Part shown: positions 7,344 through 15,834 of the stretch, piece by piece | How the letters are laid out: each line of letters opens with the position of its first letter | Numbering within the stretch: position 1 is the first letter of the stretch | DNA from: Hyphomonadaceae bacterium UBA4763 | Lineage (GTDB): Bacteria > Pseudomonadota > Alphaproteobacteria > Caulobacterales > Aquidulcibacteraceae | Reading direction: 5' to 3' | Assembly: GCA_002403455.1 (NCBI GenBank) | Contig: DHHV01000021.1 | Location: 1 to 32,617, forward strand | Length of the DNA stretch: 32,617 nucleotides | Position numbers and translations under genes: made by a program | Notes under the pieces: model-generated | Database searches by the model: none | Seen by the model: only the letters and a program-made list of their open reading frames with translations | Told to the model about the DNA's origin: nothing

Positions 7344-9158
7344 TTGCCTTCGCCCTTCGACTCGATCTTGATCTTTGAACGGCTTTTTGTCCTTTTTGTC
7401 TTAATTGCTGTATTCGTTGATTTTTTTCGGGAAAAGCGACCGCCGGAAGTCACCGCCATGCTGGGCGTTGGCGCCTTGTTGCTGGCGGGCGTTGTCGGCG
7501 GCGAAGCGTTAAGCGAGGCCGTCAGCAATCCCGGACCGATGACGGTCGCGGCAATGTTTATTTTAAGCGCGGCCTTGGAAAGAACGGGGGTGATCGATCG
7601 GGTCGCTGATCTTGTGCAGAAACTCTCGAATGCGCCTTTGTCTTTGGCGTTATTTCTGTTGTTCTTGACCGTTGCGCCGCTTTCGGCCTTTATCAACAAT
7701 ACGCCGGTTGTGGTAATTTTCACTCCAATCGTCATCGCTTGGGCGCGTGCGCTAAAAGTCGCGCCGTCGAAAATGTTGATCCCCTTGTCTTACGCCTCCA
7801 TTTTGGGCGGCACCTGCACGTTATTGGGCACCTCTACCAATATTTTAATTGACGGGGTCGCGCGCAGCGAAGGGCTCGAGCCGATCGGGGTTTTTGAAAT
7901 AACGGGGCTTGGCCTTTGCATGGCGGTGATTGGTTTTCTTTATTTGGCGGTGATTGGGCGGTTTCTCTTGCCCGATCGCGGCCGGGCTTTTTCTCTCGGC
8001 GCGATGGAAAAGCCGTTTTTAGTGGATTTACTGGTTCCAGCCGGCTCGCCATTGGTCGGGCGAAAAGTCGCGGACGTTAGCAGTTTTCGCGCCCCAGGCA
8101 CGCAAGTCATCGACGTCGTCCGCGCCAATCTTTCCTTGCGCAATAGTTTAGGCGCAGTGGTGCTCGCGGATGGGGATCGTATCGTCTTGCGGACGAGGCG
8201 CGCAGACGCCATGGCCTTTCAAAATGAAACGCGGCTTGCATTCGGTGTAACCGATGAAGATGATCCAATAGAACAAGTCTCTGCAATCGAGACAATCATT
8301 GTGGAGGCCATCATTGGTCCGCAGTCAACTTGGGTTGGTAAGACTATTTCGACGTTGAAACTGCGACGAAATTACAACGCCTATGTTCTTGGCTTGCATC
8401 GACATAATGTCGAGCTGATGGATAAATTCGATAATGTAGAATTGGAGGTCGGCGACACGGTGCTGATCAATGCGCCTCCAGCGGGCCTGCAGGAATTGTT
8501 CGAACAAGGCGAGCTGGTCAATCTGACCACGCCGACCGACGCCGCTTTTTTGCGGAAAAAAGCGCCGCTGGCGATGGCGGCCATGGCGGCCGTCATCCTT
8601 TTGTCGGCGTTTGGTTGGGTCAGCATTCACGTCGCTGCGGTCGGCGCGGCGGCGGCGGTGGTGTTTTTCGGCTGTATTGAACCCGACAAGGCTTATCGCG
8701 CCGTTGACCTGCCGATCCTGATCTTGATCTTGTCTATGTTGGCGATCGCTTCGGCCATGGAAGGATCGGGACTTGCTGATGTCATTGCCGATTTTCTGGT
8801 TGTGCCGTTGCAATTTCTGGGGCCGCTTGCGGCGTTGAGTTTGATTTATTTTGTGGCGATGGTGTTGACTGAAATGATCAGTAACAATGCGGTGGGGGTC
8901 TTGTTGACGCCGATAGCGATCGGCGTTGCCCAGAATTTAGGCGTTGATCCCCGCGCTTTTGTCATTGCCGTGATGTTTGCCGCGAGCGCCAGTTTTGCAA
9001 CGCCGATCGGCTATCAAACCAACACATTTGTTTATAATGCCGGCGGTTATAAATTCCGTGACTTCCTGGTGGTGGGAGGGCCACTCAACCTGCTCTTGTG
9101 GATGGCGGCGACGATGCTGATCCCGATCTTCTTTCCGCTGACGCCGATCTCAGCCTAA
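7344..9158 (+). CDS. SLC13/DASS-type permease with two TrkA-C domains
   Basis: This is a membrane transporter of the divalent anion:sodium symporter/ArsB-like superfamily. From the TTG at 7344 it has 604 residues in three parts: an N-terminal membrane half (about 10-210) with FINNTP at 116-121 and LGTSTN at 161-166; two TrkA-C (RCK_C) regulatory domains (about 220-390); and a second membrane half (about 405-600) with ISNNAVG at 512-518 and TPIGYQTN at 553-560. The paired NNTP/SNNA motifs mark the inverted-repeat substrate and sodium site. Many such proteins carry dicarboxylates or sulfate, but the substrate here is unknown. The open frame begins at a GTG at 7230, but the added 38 residues are polar and unlike the family; the TTG at 7344 has GAGAG 7 bases before it. 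It converges with metG, leaving 5 bases. Confidence 0.85.
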   Translation: MPSPFDSILIFERLFVLFVLIAVFVDFFREKRPPEVTAMLGVGALLLAGVVGGEALSEAVSNPGPMTVAAMFILSAALERTGVIDRVADLVQKLSNAPLSLALFLLFLTVAPLSAFINNTPVVVIFTPIVIAWARALKVAPSKMLIPLSYASILGGTCTLLGTSTNILIDGVARSEGLEPIGVFEITGLGLCMAVIGFLYLAVIGRFLLPDRGRAFSLGAMEKPFLVDLLVPAGSPLVGRKVADVSSFRAPGTQVIDVVRANLSLRNSLGAVVLADGDRIVLRTRRADAMAFQNETRLAFGVTDEDDPIEQVSAIETIIVEAIIGPQSTWVGKTISTLKLRRNYNAYVLGLHRHNVELMDKFDNVELEVGDTVLINAPPAGLQELFEQGELVNLTTPTDAAFLRKKAPLAMAAMAAVILLSAFGWVSIHVAAVGAAAAVVFFGCIEPDKAYRAVDLPILILILSMLAIASAMEGSGLADVIADFLVVPLQFLGPLAALSLIYFVAMVLTEMISNNAVGVLLTPIAIGVAQNLGVDPRAFVIAVMFAASASFATPIGYQTNTFVYNAGGYKFRDFLVVGGPLNLLLWMAATMLIPIFFPLTPISA

Positions 9159-9163
9159 CTAGT

Positions 9164-10861
9164 TCAGCCGCCGCCAAATTCCGCCGTCCAGGCGGCGATA
9201 TCGGCGTCCTCGATTTTCTTGACCAACACGTCAGGCGGCGCGAAGGCGGCGCCAGGTTCGACATAAATCTGGTTCGGCGAGACCGGCCAAGCCAAATTTT
9301 CCGGCGATAATCCAATGGCTTGCGCCATTTGCGCGGCGATGCGTGGAATGAACGGCGCGCTGATCGCGGCGAACAGACCGACCAATTGGATGGCGACATG
9401 CACGATTGCGCCGGCTCGTTCTGGATCGGTCTTGATCGCCGTCCAGGGAGCGGCTTCTTGCAAATATTCATTGCCGGCGACCCACATGGCGCGGGTAGCG
9501 GCGGCGGCTTTGCGAAACTCCATCGCCTCATGCGCGGCGCTCGCCTCCGCCAAGGCGCGGGTGAGTTTTTCAAACAATGTTGTTTCGGCCGCCGTTGCGG
9601 GACCAGCGGCGGGAACGCGCGCGTCAAAGCGGGTTTGCGCAAAGCGCAGCACGCGATTGACGAAATTGCCGAGCACATCGGCCAAGTCTTTATTGACGCT
9701 GGTTTGAAACAATTCCCAGGTAAAGGCCGCGTCGGCCCCTTCTGGGGCTTGCGCCATCAAATGCCACCGCCAGCAATCGCTGGGCGCGAGCGCGATGGCT
9801 TGATCCATGAAGACGCCGCGCTTTTGGCTGGTCGAGAATTTGCCGCCATACCAGGTCACCCAATTAAAGGCTTTCAGGCGATCGACCATCACCCAAGGTT
9901 CGCCGGAGCCTAAGATCGTCGCCGGAAAACTGACGGTATGAAAGGCGACATTGTCCTTGCCCATGAACTGGACATAGGTGACGTCCTCGGCGCCTTGATC
10001 GCGCCGCCACCAGCGCCGCCAATCGGCCCCCTTGGCGCTGGCCCAGCTTTGCGTCGCGGCGATATAGCCGATCGGGGCGTCGAACCAGACATAGAAGACT
10101 TTGCGCTCATAGCCCGGCAAGGGGCCGCTTTCGTCGGCGACCGGCACGCCCCAGCTTAAATCGCGGGTGATCGAGCGATCCTGCAGCCCTTCATCCAGCC
10201 ATTTATAGGCGATCGAGCGGGCAAGACTTGGCCAGTTTTCGGCGGCGTCGACCCAAGCCCGGATAGCGCTTTGCAGCGCGGTTTGCCGCAAAAACAGATG
10301 GTTGGTTTCGCGGATCTCGATATTGCGCGACTTCGATATGGCCGAATAAGGCGCGATCAGTTCGGCGGGGTCCAACAGGCGCGAACAATTGTCGCACTGA
10401 TCGCCGCGAGCGCGCTCATAACCGCAATGCGGGCAAGTCCCCTCGACATAGCGATCGGGCAAGAAGCGGGCATCGTCGATCGAATAAACTTGGCGGGTGG
10501 CGCGCTCTTCGATCAGGCCGGCCGCGCGCAATCGCGCGGCGAAATGCTGGGTCAGCGCGTGGTTTTCGGGGTCAGACGTGCGGCCAAACCAGTCAAAAGA
10601 CAAGTCAAAATCTGCGCCGGCGCGCTTTTGGATTTCATGCTGGCGCGCACAATAATCGGCGACCGGCATGTCTGCTTCGGCCGCCGCAAGCTCGGCTGGC
10701 GTGCCGTGCTCGTCCGTCGCGCAAATATAGAGCACCTCATGGCCTTGCAGGCGGCGAAAGCGCGCCTGCACGCAGGCCGGCAACATGGAGCCGGCCAGAT
10801 TGCCTAAATGCTTGACCCCGTTGATATAAGGCAGGGCCGAGGTGATCAGATAACGCGCCAT
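9164..10861 (-). CDS. metG: methionyl-tRNA synthetase
   Basis: MetRS charges both initiator and elongator tRNA-Met. The 565-residue protein has the class I signature as HLGN at 18-21 and a single zinc knuckle with C143, C146, C156 and C159 (CPHCG and CDNC). The second signature, KMSKS, is changed to KFSTS at 341-345, so the last lysine is replaced by threonine. The same KFSTSxxRGVF pattern occurs in a MetRS subgroup, so this need not mean loss of function. There is no C-terminal EMAPII-like tRNA-binding domain; the protein ends soon after the anticodon-binding helices. The ATG at 10861 fits the family start (ARYLITSALPYINGVKHLGN). It is divergent from the MaoC gene. Confidence 0.95.
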   Translation of the reverse strand: MARYLITSALPYINGVKHLGNLAGSMLPACVQARFRRLQGHEVLYICATDEHGTPAELAAAEADMPVADYCARQHEIQKRAGADFDLSFDWFGRTSDPENHALTQHFAARLRAAGLIEERATRQVYSIDDARFLPDRYVEGTCPHCGYERARGDQCDNCSRLLDPAELIAPYSAISKSRNIEIRETNHLFLRQTALQSAIRAWVDAAENWPSLARSIAYKWLDEGLQDRSITRDLSWGVPVADESGPLPGYERKVFYVWFDAPIGYIAATQSWASAKGADWRRWWRRDQGAEDVTYVQFMGKDNVAFHTVSFPATILGSGEPWVMVDRLKAFNWVTWYGGKFSTSQKRGVFMDQAIALAPSDCWRWHLMAQAPEGADAAFTWELFQTSVNKDLADVLGNFVNRVLRFAQTRFDARVPAAGPATAAETTLFEKLTRALAEASAAHEAMEFRKAAAATRAMWVAGNEYLQEAAPWTAIKTDPERAGAIVHVAIQLVGLFAAISAPFIPRIAAQMAQAIGLSPENLAWPVSPNQIYVEPGAAFAPPDVLVKKIEDADIAAWTAEFGGG

Positions 10862-10971
10862 CCGGTGAAAGTCTCGCTTTTGGGCGGGGCAACCCGCTGC
10901 TTTGCTTTAGCGGCAGTTGCGCGATCGCGGCAATTGCGATTTGGTTCAGCAGATCATGGGAGGCAGGCGGC

Positions 10972-11823
10972 ATGGCGATCGATTTGGCGCATCTTTTATC
11001 ATTAAAACAGCAGGACCAGCCCTTCGCTTATGGCGATCGCGAGGTGATGCTCTATGCGTTGGGAATCGGCATGGGGGCCGACCCGCTGAACGCGGATGAA
11101 TTGCGCTTTGTTTATGAAAACGGCCTGAAGGTCGTGCCGAGCTTTGCCACCGTGGCGGCCTGGGGCGCGGGCCGGATGGCCGAATCGGGCATTAATTATC
11201 TGATGGTCGTGCATGGCGAGCAGCGCCTGCGCGTGCACCGGCCGCTGCCGGCGGAGGCGCAAATCTTGGCCGACAGCGCGATCGTTGAAGCGATCGACAA
11301 AGGCCCCAGCAAGGGCGCCATCCTAATCCACGACACCGTGCTGAAAGACGCCAAAACCGGCGACAAACTGGTGACCTTGTCGTCTTCTATTTTCGCGCGC
11401 GGCGATGGCGGGTTTGGCGGGCCTTCGGAAGGCGGACTGACCCCGCATGTCATTCCGGCCCGCGCGCCGGATCAAGAATTGGAAATCGCCACAAGGCCCG
11501 ATCAGGCGCTGATCTATCGGCTTTCGGGCGATCGCAATCCGCTGCATTCGGACCCGAATTTTGCGGCGGCGGCGGGCTTTCCGCGCCCCATCCTGCATGG
11601 ACTGTGCACCTATGGGATTTGCTGCCGCGCGGTGATGCAGACCTATGCCGGCTTTGACCCCAGCCTTTTGCGCTCTTTCGACGCGCGGTTCTCGGCCCCG
11701 GTCTTTCCGGGGGAGATGATCTCCGTGCAGATGTGGCGCGATGGCGACATCGTCTCGTTCGAGGCGCGGGTTGCGGCGCGCGATGCGGTGGTGATCCGCA
11801 ATGGCCGGGCGGAATTGGGGTAA
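10972..11823 (+). CDS. MaoC-type 2-enoyl-CoA hydratase (hydratase 2 family)
   Basis: This 283-residue protein has two hotdog-fold halves like eukaryotic and bacterial R-specific enoyl-CoA hydratase 2. The first half (about 1-145) is degenerate. The second holds the hydratase 2 motif YRLSGDRNPLHSDP, with D187, N189 and H192 as catalytic candidates, followed by GFPRPILHGLCTYG. It would hydrate trans-2-enoyl-CoA to R-3-hydroxyacyl-CoA in fatty acid or steroid side-chain oxidation. No thiolase or dehydrogenase gene is next to it, so the pathway is not fixed by context. A TetR-family gene starts 5 bases after the stop, which suggests cotranscription. Confidence 0.88.
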   Translation: MAIDLAHLLSLKQQDQPFAYGDREVMLYALGIGMGADPLNADELRFVYENGLKVVPSFATVAAWGAGRMAESGINYLMVVHGEQRLRVHRPLPAEAQILADSAIVEAIDKGPSKGAILIHDTVLKDAKTGDKLVTLSSSIFARGDGGFGGPSEGGLTPHVIPARAPDQELEIATRPDQALIYRLSGDRNPLHSDPNFAAAAGFPRPILHGLCTYGICCRAVMQTYAGFDPSLLRSFDARFSAPVFPGEMISVQMWRDGDIVSFEARVAARDAVVIRNGRAELG

Positions 11824-11828
11824 GGTCA

Positions 11829-12443
11829 ATGGCGCGGGCGCCTGTCCTGGCGGAAAACTCGCGGCGGGCGCAGTCAAAGGCGGCCAATCGCCAGCAAATC
11901 CTTGACGCCGCCCGCGCCGTTTTTGCTGAGCTCGGCTATGAAGCGGCCAGCATTCGCGACGTGATCCGCAGGACCGACCTCGCCTCGGGAACGTTTTATA
12001 ATTATTTCACCTGCAAGGAAGAATTACGCCAAGCGATTGCGGATGATTCAGCCGCGCGCTTTCGACCCTTGCTGCAAAAAGCCCATGACGAGGCGGAAAG
12101 CTTTGAAGATTACGTGCGGCGTGGTTTTGTTATCTATTTTGCGTTTGTCGCCCAAGAAAGTATGGCGCAGCAGAACGGCGTTTTAGCGCCAAATTTCGGT
12201 TATCGGATCGACACCCCCGAAATGATGGCGGTATTCACCGAAGTGCGGGCCCATATCGAAGAAGCCATCGCGCAAGGGCTCGCGCCGCAACTCGATGCGG
12301 ATTACTTCACCGCGGCGGCGATCGGGGTGGCGCGCGAATTGGGCGAGCGGATGTGCCAGCGCCTGCCCTTGGACCCGCTGGCGGCGGCAGAGTTTGCGAC
12401 GCGCTTTGTGCTGGCCGGCGCGGCGGCGGCGGCGATATCGTAA
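11829..12443 (+). CDS. TetR-family transcriptional regulator
   Basis: The 204-residue product has a TetR N-terminal helix-turn-helix: NRQQILDAARAVFAELGY (20-37) followed by the recognition helix region ASGTFYNYF (52-60). The C-terminal part is a helical ligand-binding domain of ordinary length with no recognised subfamily. The ATG at 11829 follows the hydratase stop by 5 bases and has GG at 11824-11825 as a weak ribosome site, so translational coupling is likely. TetR regulators paired with acyl-CoA enzymes often sense acyl-CoA; that is inference here. The open frame extends upstream into the hydratase gene, but without family support. Confidence 0.88.
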   Translation: MARAPVLAENSRRAQSKAANRQQILDAARAVFAELGYEAASIRDVIRRTDLASGTFYNYFTCKEELRQAIADDSAARFRPLLQKAHDEAESFEDYVRRGFVIYFAFVAQESMAQQNGVLAPNFGYRIDTPEMMAVFTEVRAHIEEAIAQGLAPQLDADYFTAAAIGVARELGERMCQRLPLDPLAAAEFATRFVLAGAAAAAIS

Positions 12444-12446
12444 GAA

Positions 12447-12947
12447 TTAATGCGCGATCTTGCATTGCGCGGGCGCGGCGGCGTCCGACGCGAGGGCCTC
12501 GCCGGTTTTGCCGGCAATATCAGCGATGTCGGTCAGCACATGCGCCAAGCCGTCAAGCGCGGTAAGCTGGGCGCGCGCCGTACCGGCGGCTTGCAGATCG
12601 GCGGCGCGCGCGTCGATCTCATCGCCGGCGCCGCGGTAAATGCAGGCGAGATCGGCGGCAGGTGCGGCTTTGGCGGCGCGGCGCAAATGGGTGGAAAAGA
12701 TCGCGGCGCGGTCGGCAAGCGCCGGATCAACCGCGCCGGCGCGGCTCAAATTGCGCGCGATGCTCGACTTTTGGCTGTGCAGATCAGCGAGCAGGGCTTT
12801 GGCTTCCGCCGCGAGCGGGGCGGCCGTGTCGGCGCGGGCGGGAAGCGCGGCGGCGGCGGCGAAGAATGCGATGAGGGCGGCGCGGCGGATGTGCAACAAA
12901 AAAGGGCGCTCCAAGAGATGAATGGCGCGCTGCAAGAACTGCGCCAT
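12447..12947 (-). CDS. small exported alanine-rich protein of unknown function
   Basis: The product is 166 residues from the ATG at 12947. A hydrophobic stretch AALIAFFAAAAALPARADT (about 23-41) is a good Sec signal core and cleavage site, giving a mature helical, alanine-rich protein of about 126 residues with two cysteines (one in DLACIYRG, one in AQCKIAH at the C-terminus). The signal has a long n-region from this ATG. A TTG at 12899, preceded by GGAG, would give a more typical signal peptide, so the start is unsure. The product is not recognised. It is tail-to-tail with the TetR gene and divergent from pgi. Confidence 0.6.
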   Translation of the reverse strand: MAQFLQRAIHLLERPFLLHIRRAALIAFFAAAAALPARADTAAPLAAEAKALLADLHSQKSSIARNLSRAGAVDPALADRAAIFSTHLRRAAKAAPAADLACIYRGAGDEIDARAADLQAAGTARAQLTALDGLAHVLTDIADIAGKTGEALASDAAAPAQCKIAH

Positions 12948-13027
12948 GGCCAAATCTGCGGGCAAGGGGTAAAGCGCCGATGAATGTGTGATATTTCCTC
13001 AACGCGGGCGAAGGGGACTGCAAAACG

Positions 13028-14653
13028 ATGACCGATCCGCAAGCTTTTGTCGCGGCCGTGCAAAGGATGGGACAGGCGCGCGCGCCTTTGGCGATCGCCG
13101 CGCTGTTGCACACAGAGCCGGCCCGCACGGAAATGCTGACGGCGCAGACGGGGCCGCTTTTGCTCGACCAAGCCAAGGAGCAAATCGGCGCGGCCGAATG
13201 GCGAAGCCTGCTGCAGGCGGCCGCCGCGACGGACGTACTTCACGCGCGCGCGCGGTTATTTGCCGGCGAGGCGGTGAATGCAACCGAGGGTCGGCCGGCT
13301 CTGCATATGGCGCTGCGGGCGGCGCAGCCCGATCGCTATCGGGCGGCGGGCGCGGCCGTTGGGCCGGCGATCCTCGCGGCGCGGACCCGCATGAGCGATT
13401 TTGCCGAGGCGGTGCGCAGCGGCGCGTGGCGCGGGGCGACTGGCGCGCCGATCCGGGCGATCGTGCATTTAGGGATTGGCGGCTCTGATCTTGGGCCGCG
13501 TTTGGCGCATGAAGCGTTGGCGCATGCGGACGACGGGGCGATTGCGCTTCGCTTTGCCGCCAATATTGATCCAGCGGATTTTGCGCTGGCGATTGCCGGG
13601 CTCGACCAGCGCGAGACCTTGGTGATCGCGGTGTCGAAGACGTTTACGACGCTGGAAACGCTCGCCAATCTGGACCTGGCGCGGCGTTGGCTGCGCGCTG
13701 GCCTCGGCGATGCCGGAGACCGGCATTTGGCGGCGGTGAGCGCTGCGCCCGACAAATGCGCGGCTTTGGGCGTTGATCCGGCTCTGGTTTTCCCGTTTTG
13801 GGATTGGGTCGGCGGGCGTTATTCGCTGTGGTCGGCGGTCTCGCTGAGCCTGATGATCGCCTTGGGGCCAGAGACGATTGCGCGCCTGCATCGCGGCGCC
13901 GAAAGCATGGACCAGCATTTCGAGACCGCGCCGATCGCCGACAATCTGCCGGTCCGGGCGGCCCTGCTGGATGTGTGGCGGCGCAATGGCTTGGGGATCG
14001 CCAGCCGTTGCGTTGCGCCTTATGCGCGGCGGCTGCGGCTGTTGCCGGCTTTTCTCCAGCAATTGGAGATGGAGAGCAATGGCAAGGCGACCGATCGGGC
14101 CGGCGCGCTGCTGGATTACCCAACCGCGCCGGTGACCTGGGGGGCGGAGGCGACCAATGCCCAGCATGCGTTCTTTCAATCGCTGCACCAAAATCGTGAA
14201 GATGTCGCGGTGGAGATCGTCGCGGTCGCGCAAGCAGGTGGCGATCGCGCCATGCAGACCGATTTGTTGGCGAATGCGCTCGCCCAGGCGCAAGGCTTAA
14301 CGCAAGGCTGGACGATCGATCAGGCGCGCGCGGATTTGGGCCAACGCGGGCTCGAAGCGGCGGCGATCGACGCGCAAAGCGCCCATTGGGTCTGCCGGGG
14401 CAATCGGCCGAACAGCTTTGTGCTGCTGCGCGATTTGTCGCCGGAAAGCCTCGGCGCGCTGTTGGCGTTTTACGAGCACCGGACCTTTGCAGCCGGTTGG
14501 CTGTGGGGCGTCAATCCGTTTGATCAATTCGGGGTCGAATTGGGCAAAAGGCTGGCGCGCAATTTGCGCGGCGATGTCGACGCGGCGAGCGGGGCGGGGC
14601 AGGATCGTTCAACGGCGGGTCTGTTAAGGGCGATTGCGGATTGGCGGGGGTAG
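13028..14653 (+). CDS. pgi: glucose-6-phosphate isomerase
   Basis: Pgi interconverts glucose 6-phosphate and fructose 6-phosphate in the cytoplasm. The 541-residue protein carries the phosphate-binding loops HLGIGGSDLGPR (147-158) and VSKTFTTLET (202-211), the FPFWDWVGGRYSLWSA block (255-270), the catalytic base E349 in QLEMESNGK, H380 in WGAEATNAQHAFFQ, and the final lysine K507 in FDQFGVELGKRL. These match E355, H386 and K514 of the well-studied family members. The length is normal. The 3' end overlaps the opposing trmL gene by 30 bases. Confidence 0.96.
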   Translation: MTDPQAFVAAVQRMGQARAPLAIAALLHTEPARTEMLTAQTGPLLLDQAKEQIGAAEWRSLLQAAAATDVLHARARLFAGEAVNATEGRPALHMALRAAQPDRYRAAGAAVGPAILAARTRMSDFAEAVRSGAWRGATGAPIRAIVHLGIGGSDLGPRLAHEALAHADDGAIALRFAANIDPADFALAIAGLDQRETLVIAVSKTFTTLETLANLDLARRWLRAGLGDAGDRHLAAVSAAPDKCAALGVDPALVFPFWDWVGGRYSLWSAVSLSLMIALGPETIARLHRGAESMDQHFETAPIADNLPVRAALLDVWRRNGLGIASRCVAPYARRLRLLPAFLQQLEMESNGKATDRAGALLDYPTAPVTWGAEATNAQHAFFQSLHQNREDVAVEIVAVAQAGGDRAMQTDLLANALAQAQGLTQGWTIDQARADLGQRGLEAAAIDAQSAHWVCRGNRPNSFVLLRDLSPESLGALLAFYEHRTFAAGWLWGVNPFDQFGVELGKRLARNLRGDVDAASGAGQDRSTAGLLRAIADWRG

Positions 14654-15124
14654 GTTAGGGGAGGCTTCCCCATCGCTCCACCCCAATTGCCGGCGCGCTT
14701 CAAACAGGGCGATTCCCAAGGAGACCGAGAGGTTCAAGGACCGCGCGCGCGGCGCCAGGGCGATCGCGACCCGGCAATCGGCCGCTGCATGCACGTCATC
14801 GGGGACGCCCGCACTTTCACGGCCGAACAATAAAATGTCAGCGCTTTGGAACGCAAAGGCGTCGAGCGGGGTGGCGCCTTTCGTGGTGAACAGCACCAAG
14901 CGGCGATTTTCAGCCCGCAGGCGGTCGTGAAACGCCGCCCAGCTGGCGATCCGGCTGATCTGCGCCAAATCGGCATAATCCATCGCGGCGCGTTTGAGCG
15001 CTTTATCGGTTAAGGCGAAGCCGCAGGGCTCGATGATATCGAGCGGGCAAGCAAAACAGGCGGCGTTACGGATCGCCGCGCCTAAATTCTGCGGAATGTC
15101 TGGTTGAAAAAGCGCGCAACGCAA
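14624..15124 (-). CDS. trmL: tRNA (cytidine(34)-2'-O)-methyltransferase
   Basis: TrmL is a SPOUT-class methyltransferase that 2'-O-methylates the wobble base of tRNA-Leu isoacceptors. The 166-residue product has QPDIPQNLGAAIRNAACF near the start, the SAM-binding knot segments LLFGRESAGVP and RSLNLSVSLGIALFEARRQ, and the normal length for the family. The last ten or so codons overlap the end of pgi on the other strand, and the C-terminal tail after GWSDG is probably variable. It is divergent from petA. Confidence 0.92.
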   Translation of the reverse strand: MRCALFQPDIPQNLGAAIRNAACFACPLDIIEPCGFALTDKALKRAAMDYADLAQISRIASWAAFHDRLRAENRRLVLFTTKGATPLDAFAFQSADILLFGRESAGVPDDVHAAADCRVAIALAPRARSLNLSVSLGIALFEARRQLGWSDGEASPNLPPPIRNRP

Positions 15125-15251
15125 GCTAGCGATCCCGAATGATGAGTCCGCAAAGCGGCTCTTGAAAATAAAACGTCAGAAATATGTTGCAGGACGCCGT
15201 CAATCGCTTTTTGCGCGGTGCGGTGGTTTGTAACGTCGAAGGAGCCGACGC

Positions 15252-15824
15252 GTGACTGACAGCTCAATTCATCCCGGCGCAGCAGGGGACGATCCCAATC
15301 GCCGCGATTTCATTCATATCATGGCCGCCGCGACCGGCGCGGTGGGCGTTGGGGCCGTCGCCTGGCCCTTTATCGATCAGATGAACCCGGCCGCCGACAC
15401 CTTGGCGCTGGCCTCGATCGATGTTGACATTTCCTCCTTGAGCGAAGGCCAAGAGCTGACGGTGTTCTGGCGTAACCGCCCCGTCTATATCCGTTATCGG
15501 ACGGCCGCCGAGATCGACGCCGCCAAGGCCGGCGACGCGGAAACCTTGCGCGACAAGCAGACCGATGAGGCGCGGCTGGTGGCCGGGCCCGATGGGCAGC
15601 TGAAGCCGCAAATCCTCGTGCTGGAAGGCGTTTGCACGCATCTGGGCTGCGCGCCGAAGGGCGGCAAAGTTGGCGACGTCAAAGGCGATTATGAGGGCTG
15701 GTTCTGCCCCTGCCATGGCTCGCATTACGATACGTCGGGGCGCATTCGCAAAGGCCCGGCCCCGAAAAACCTGCCGGTCCCGCCTTATGCGTATTTGTCC
15801 GATACCGTGATCAAAATCGGCTAA
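15252..15824 (+). CDS. petA: Rieske iron-sulfur subunit of the cytochrome bc1 complex
   Basis: This subunit carries electrons from ubiquinol to cytochrome c1. The 190-residue protein binds the [2Fe-2S] cluster through C128, H130, C152 and H155 in CTHLGC (128-133) and CPCHGSHYD (152-160). C133 and C154 would form the stabilising disulfide. The N-terminus has a twin-arginine-like motif (NRRDFIHIMA, from residue 16) and one membrane anchor (about 23-41), as usual for Tat-inserted Rieske proteins. The start is GTG at 15252, with AAGGAG at 15239-15244 in good position. petB follows 10 bases after the stop. Confidence 0.96.
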   Translation: MTDSSIHPGAAGDDPNRRDFIHIMAAATGAVGVGAVAWPFIDQMNPAADTLALASIDVDISSLSEGQELTVFWRNRPVYIRYRTAAEIDAAKAGDAETLRDKQTDEARLVAGPDGQLKPQILVLEGVCTHLGCAPKGGKVGDVKGDYEGWFCPCHGSHYDTSGRIRKGPAPKNLPVPPYAYLSDTVIKIG

Positions 15825-15834
15825 GGAGCCATCG

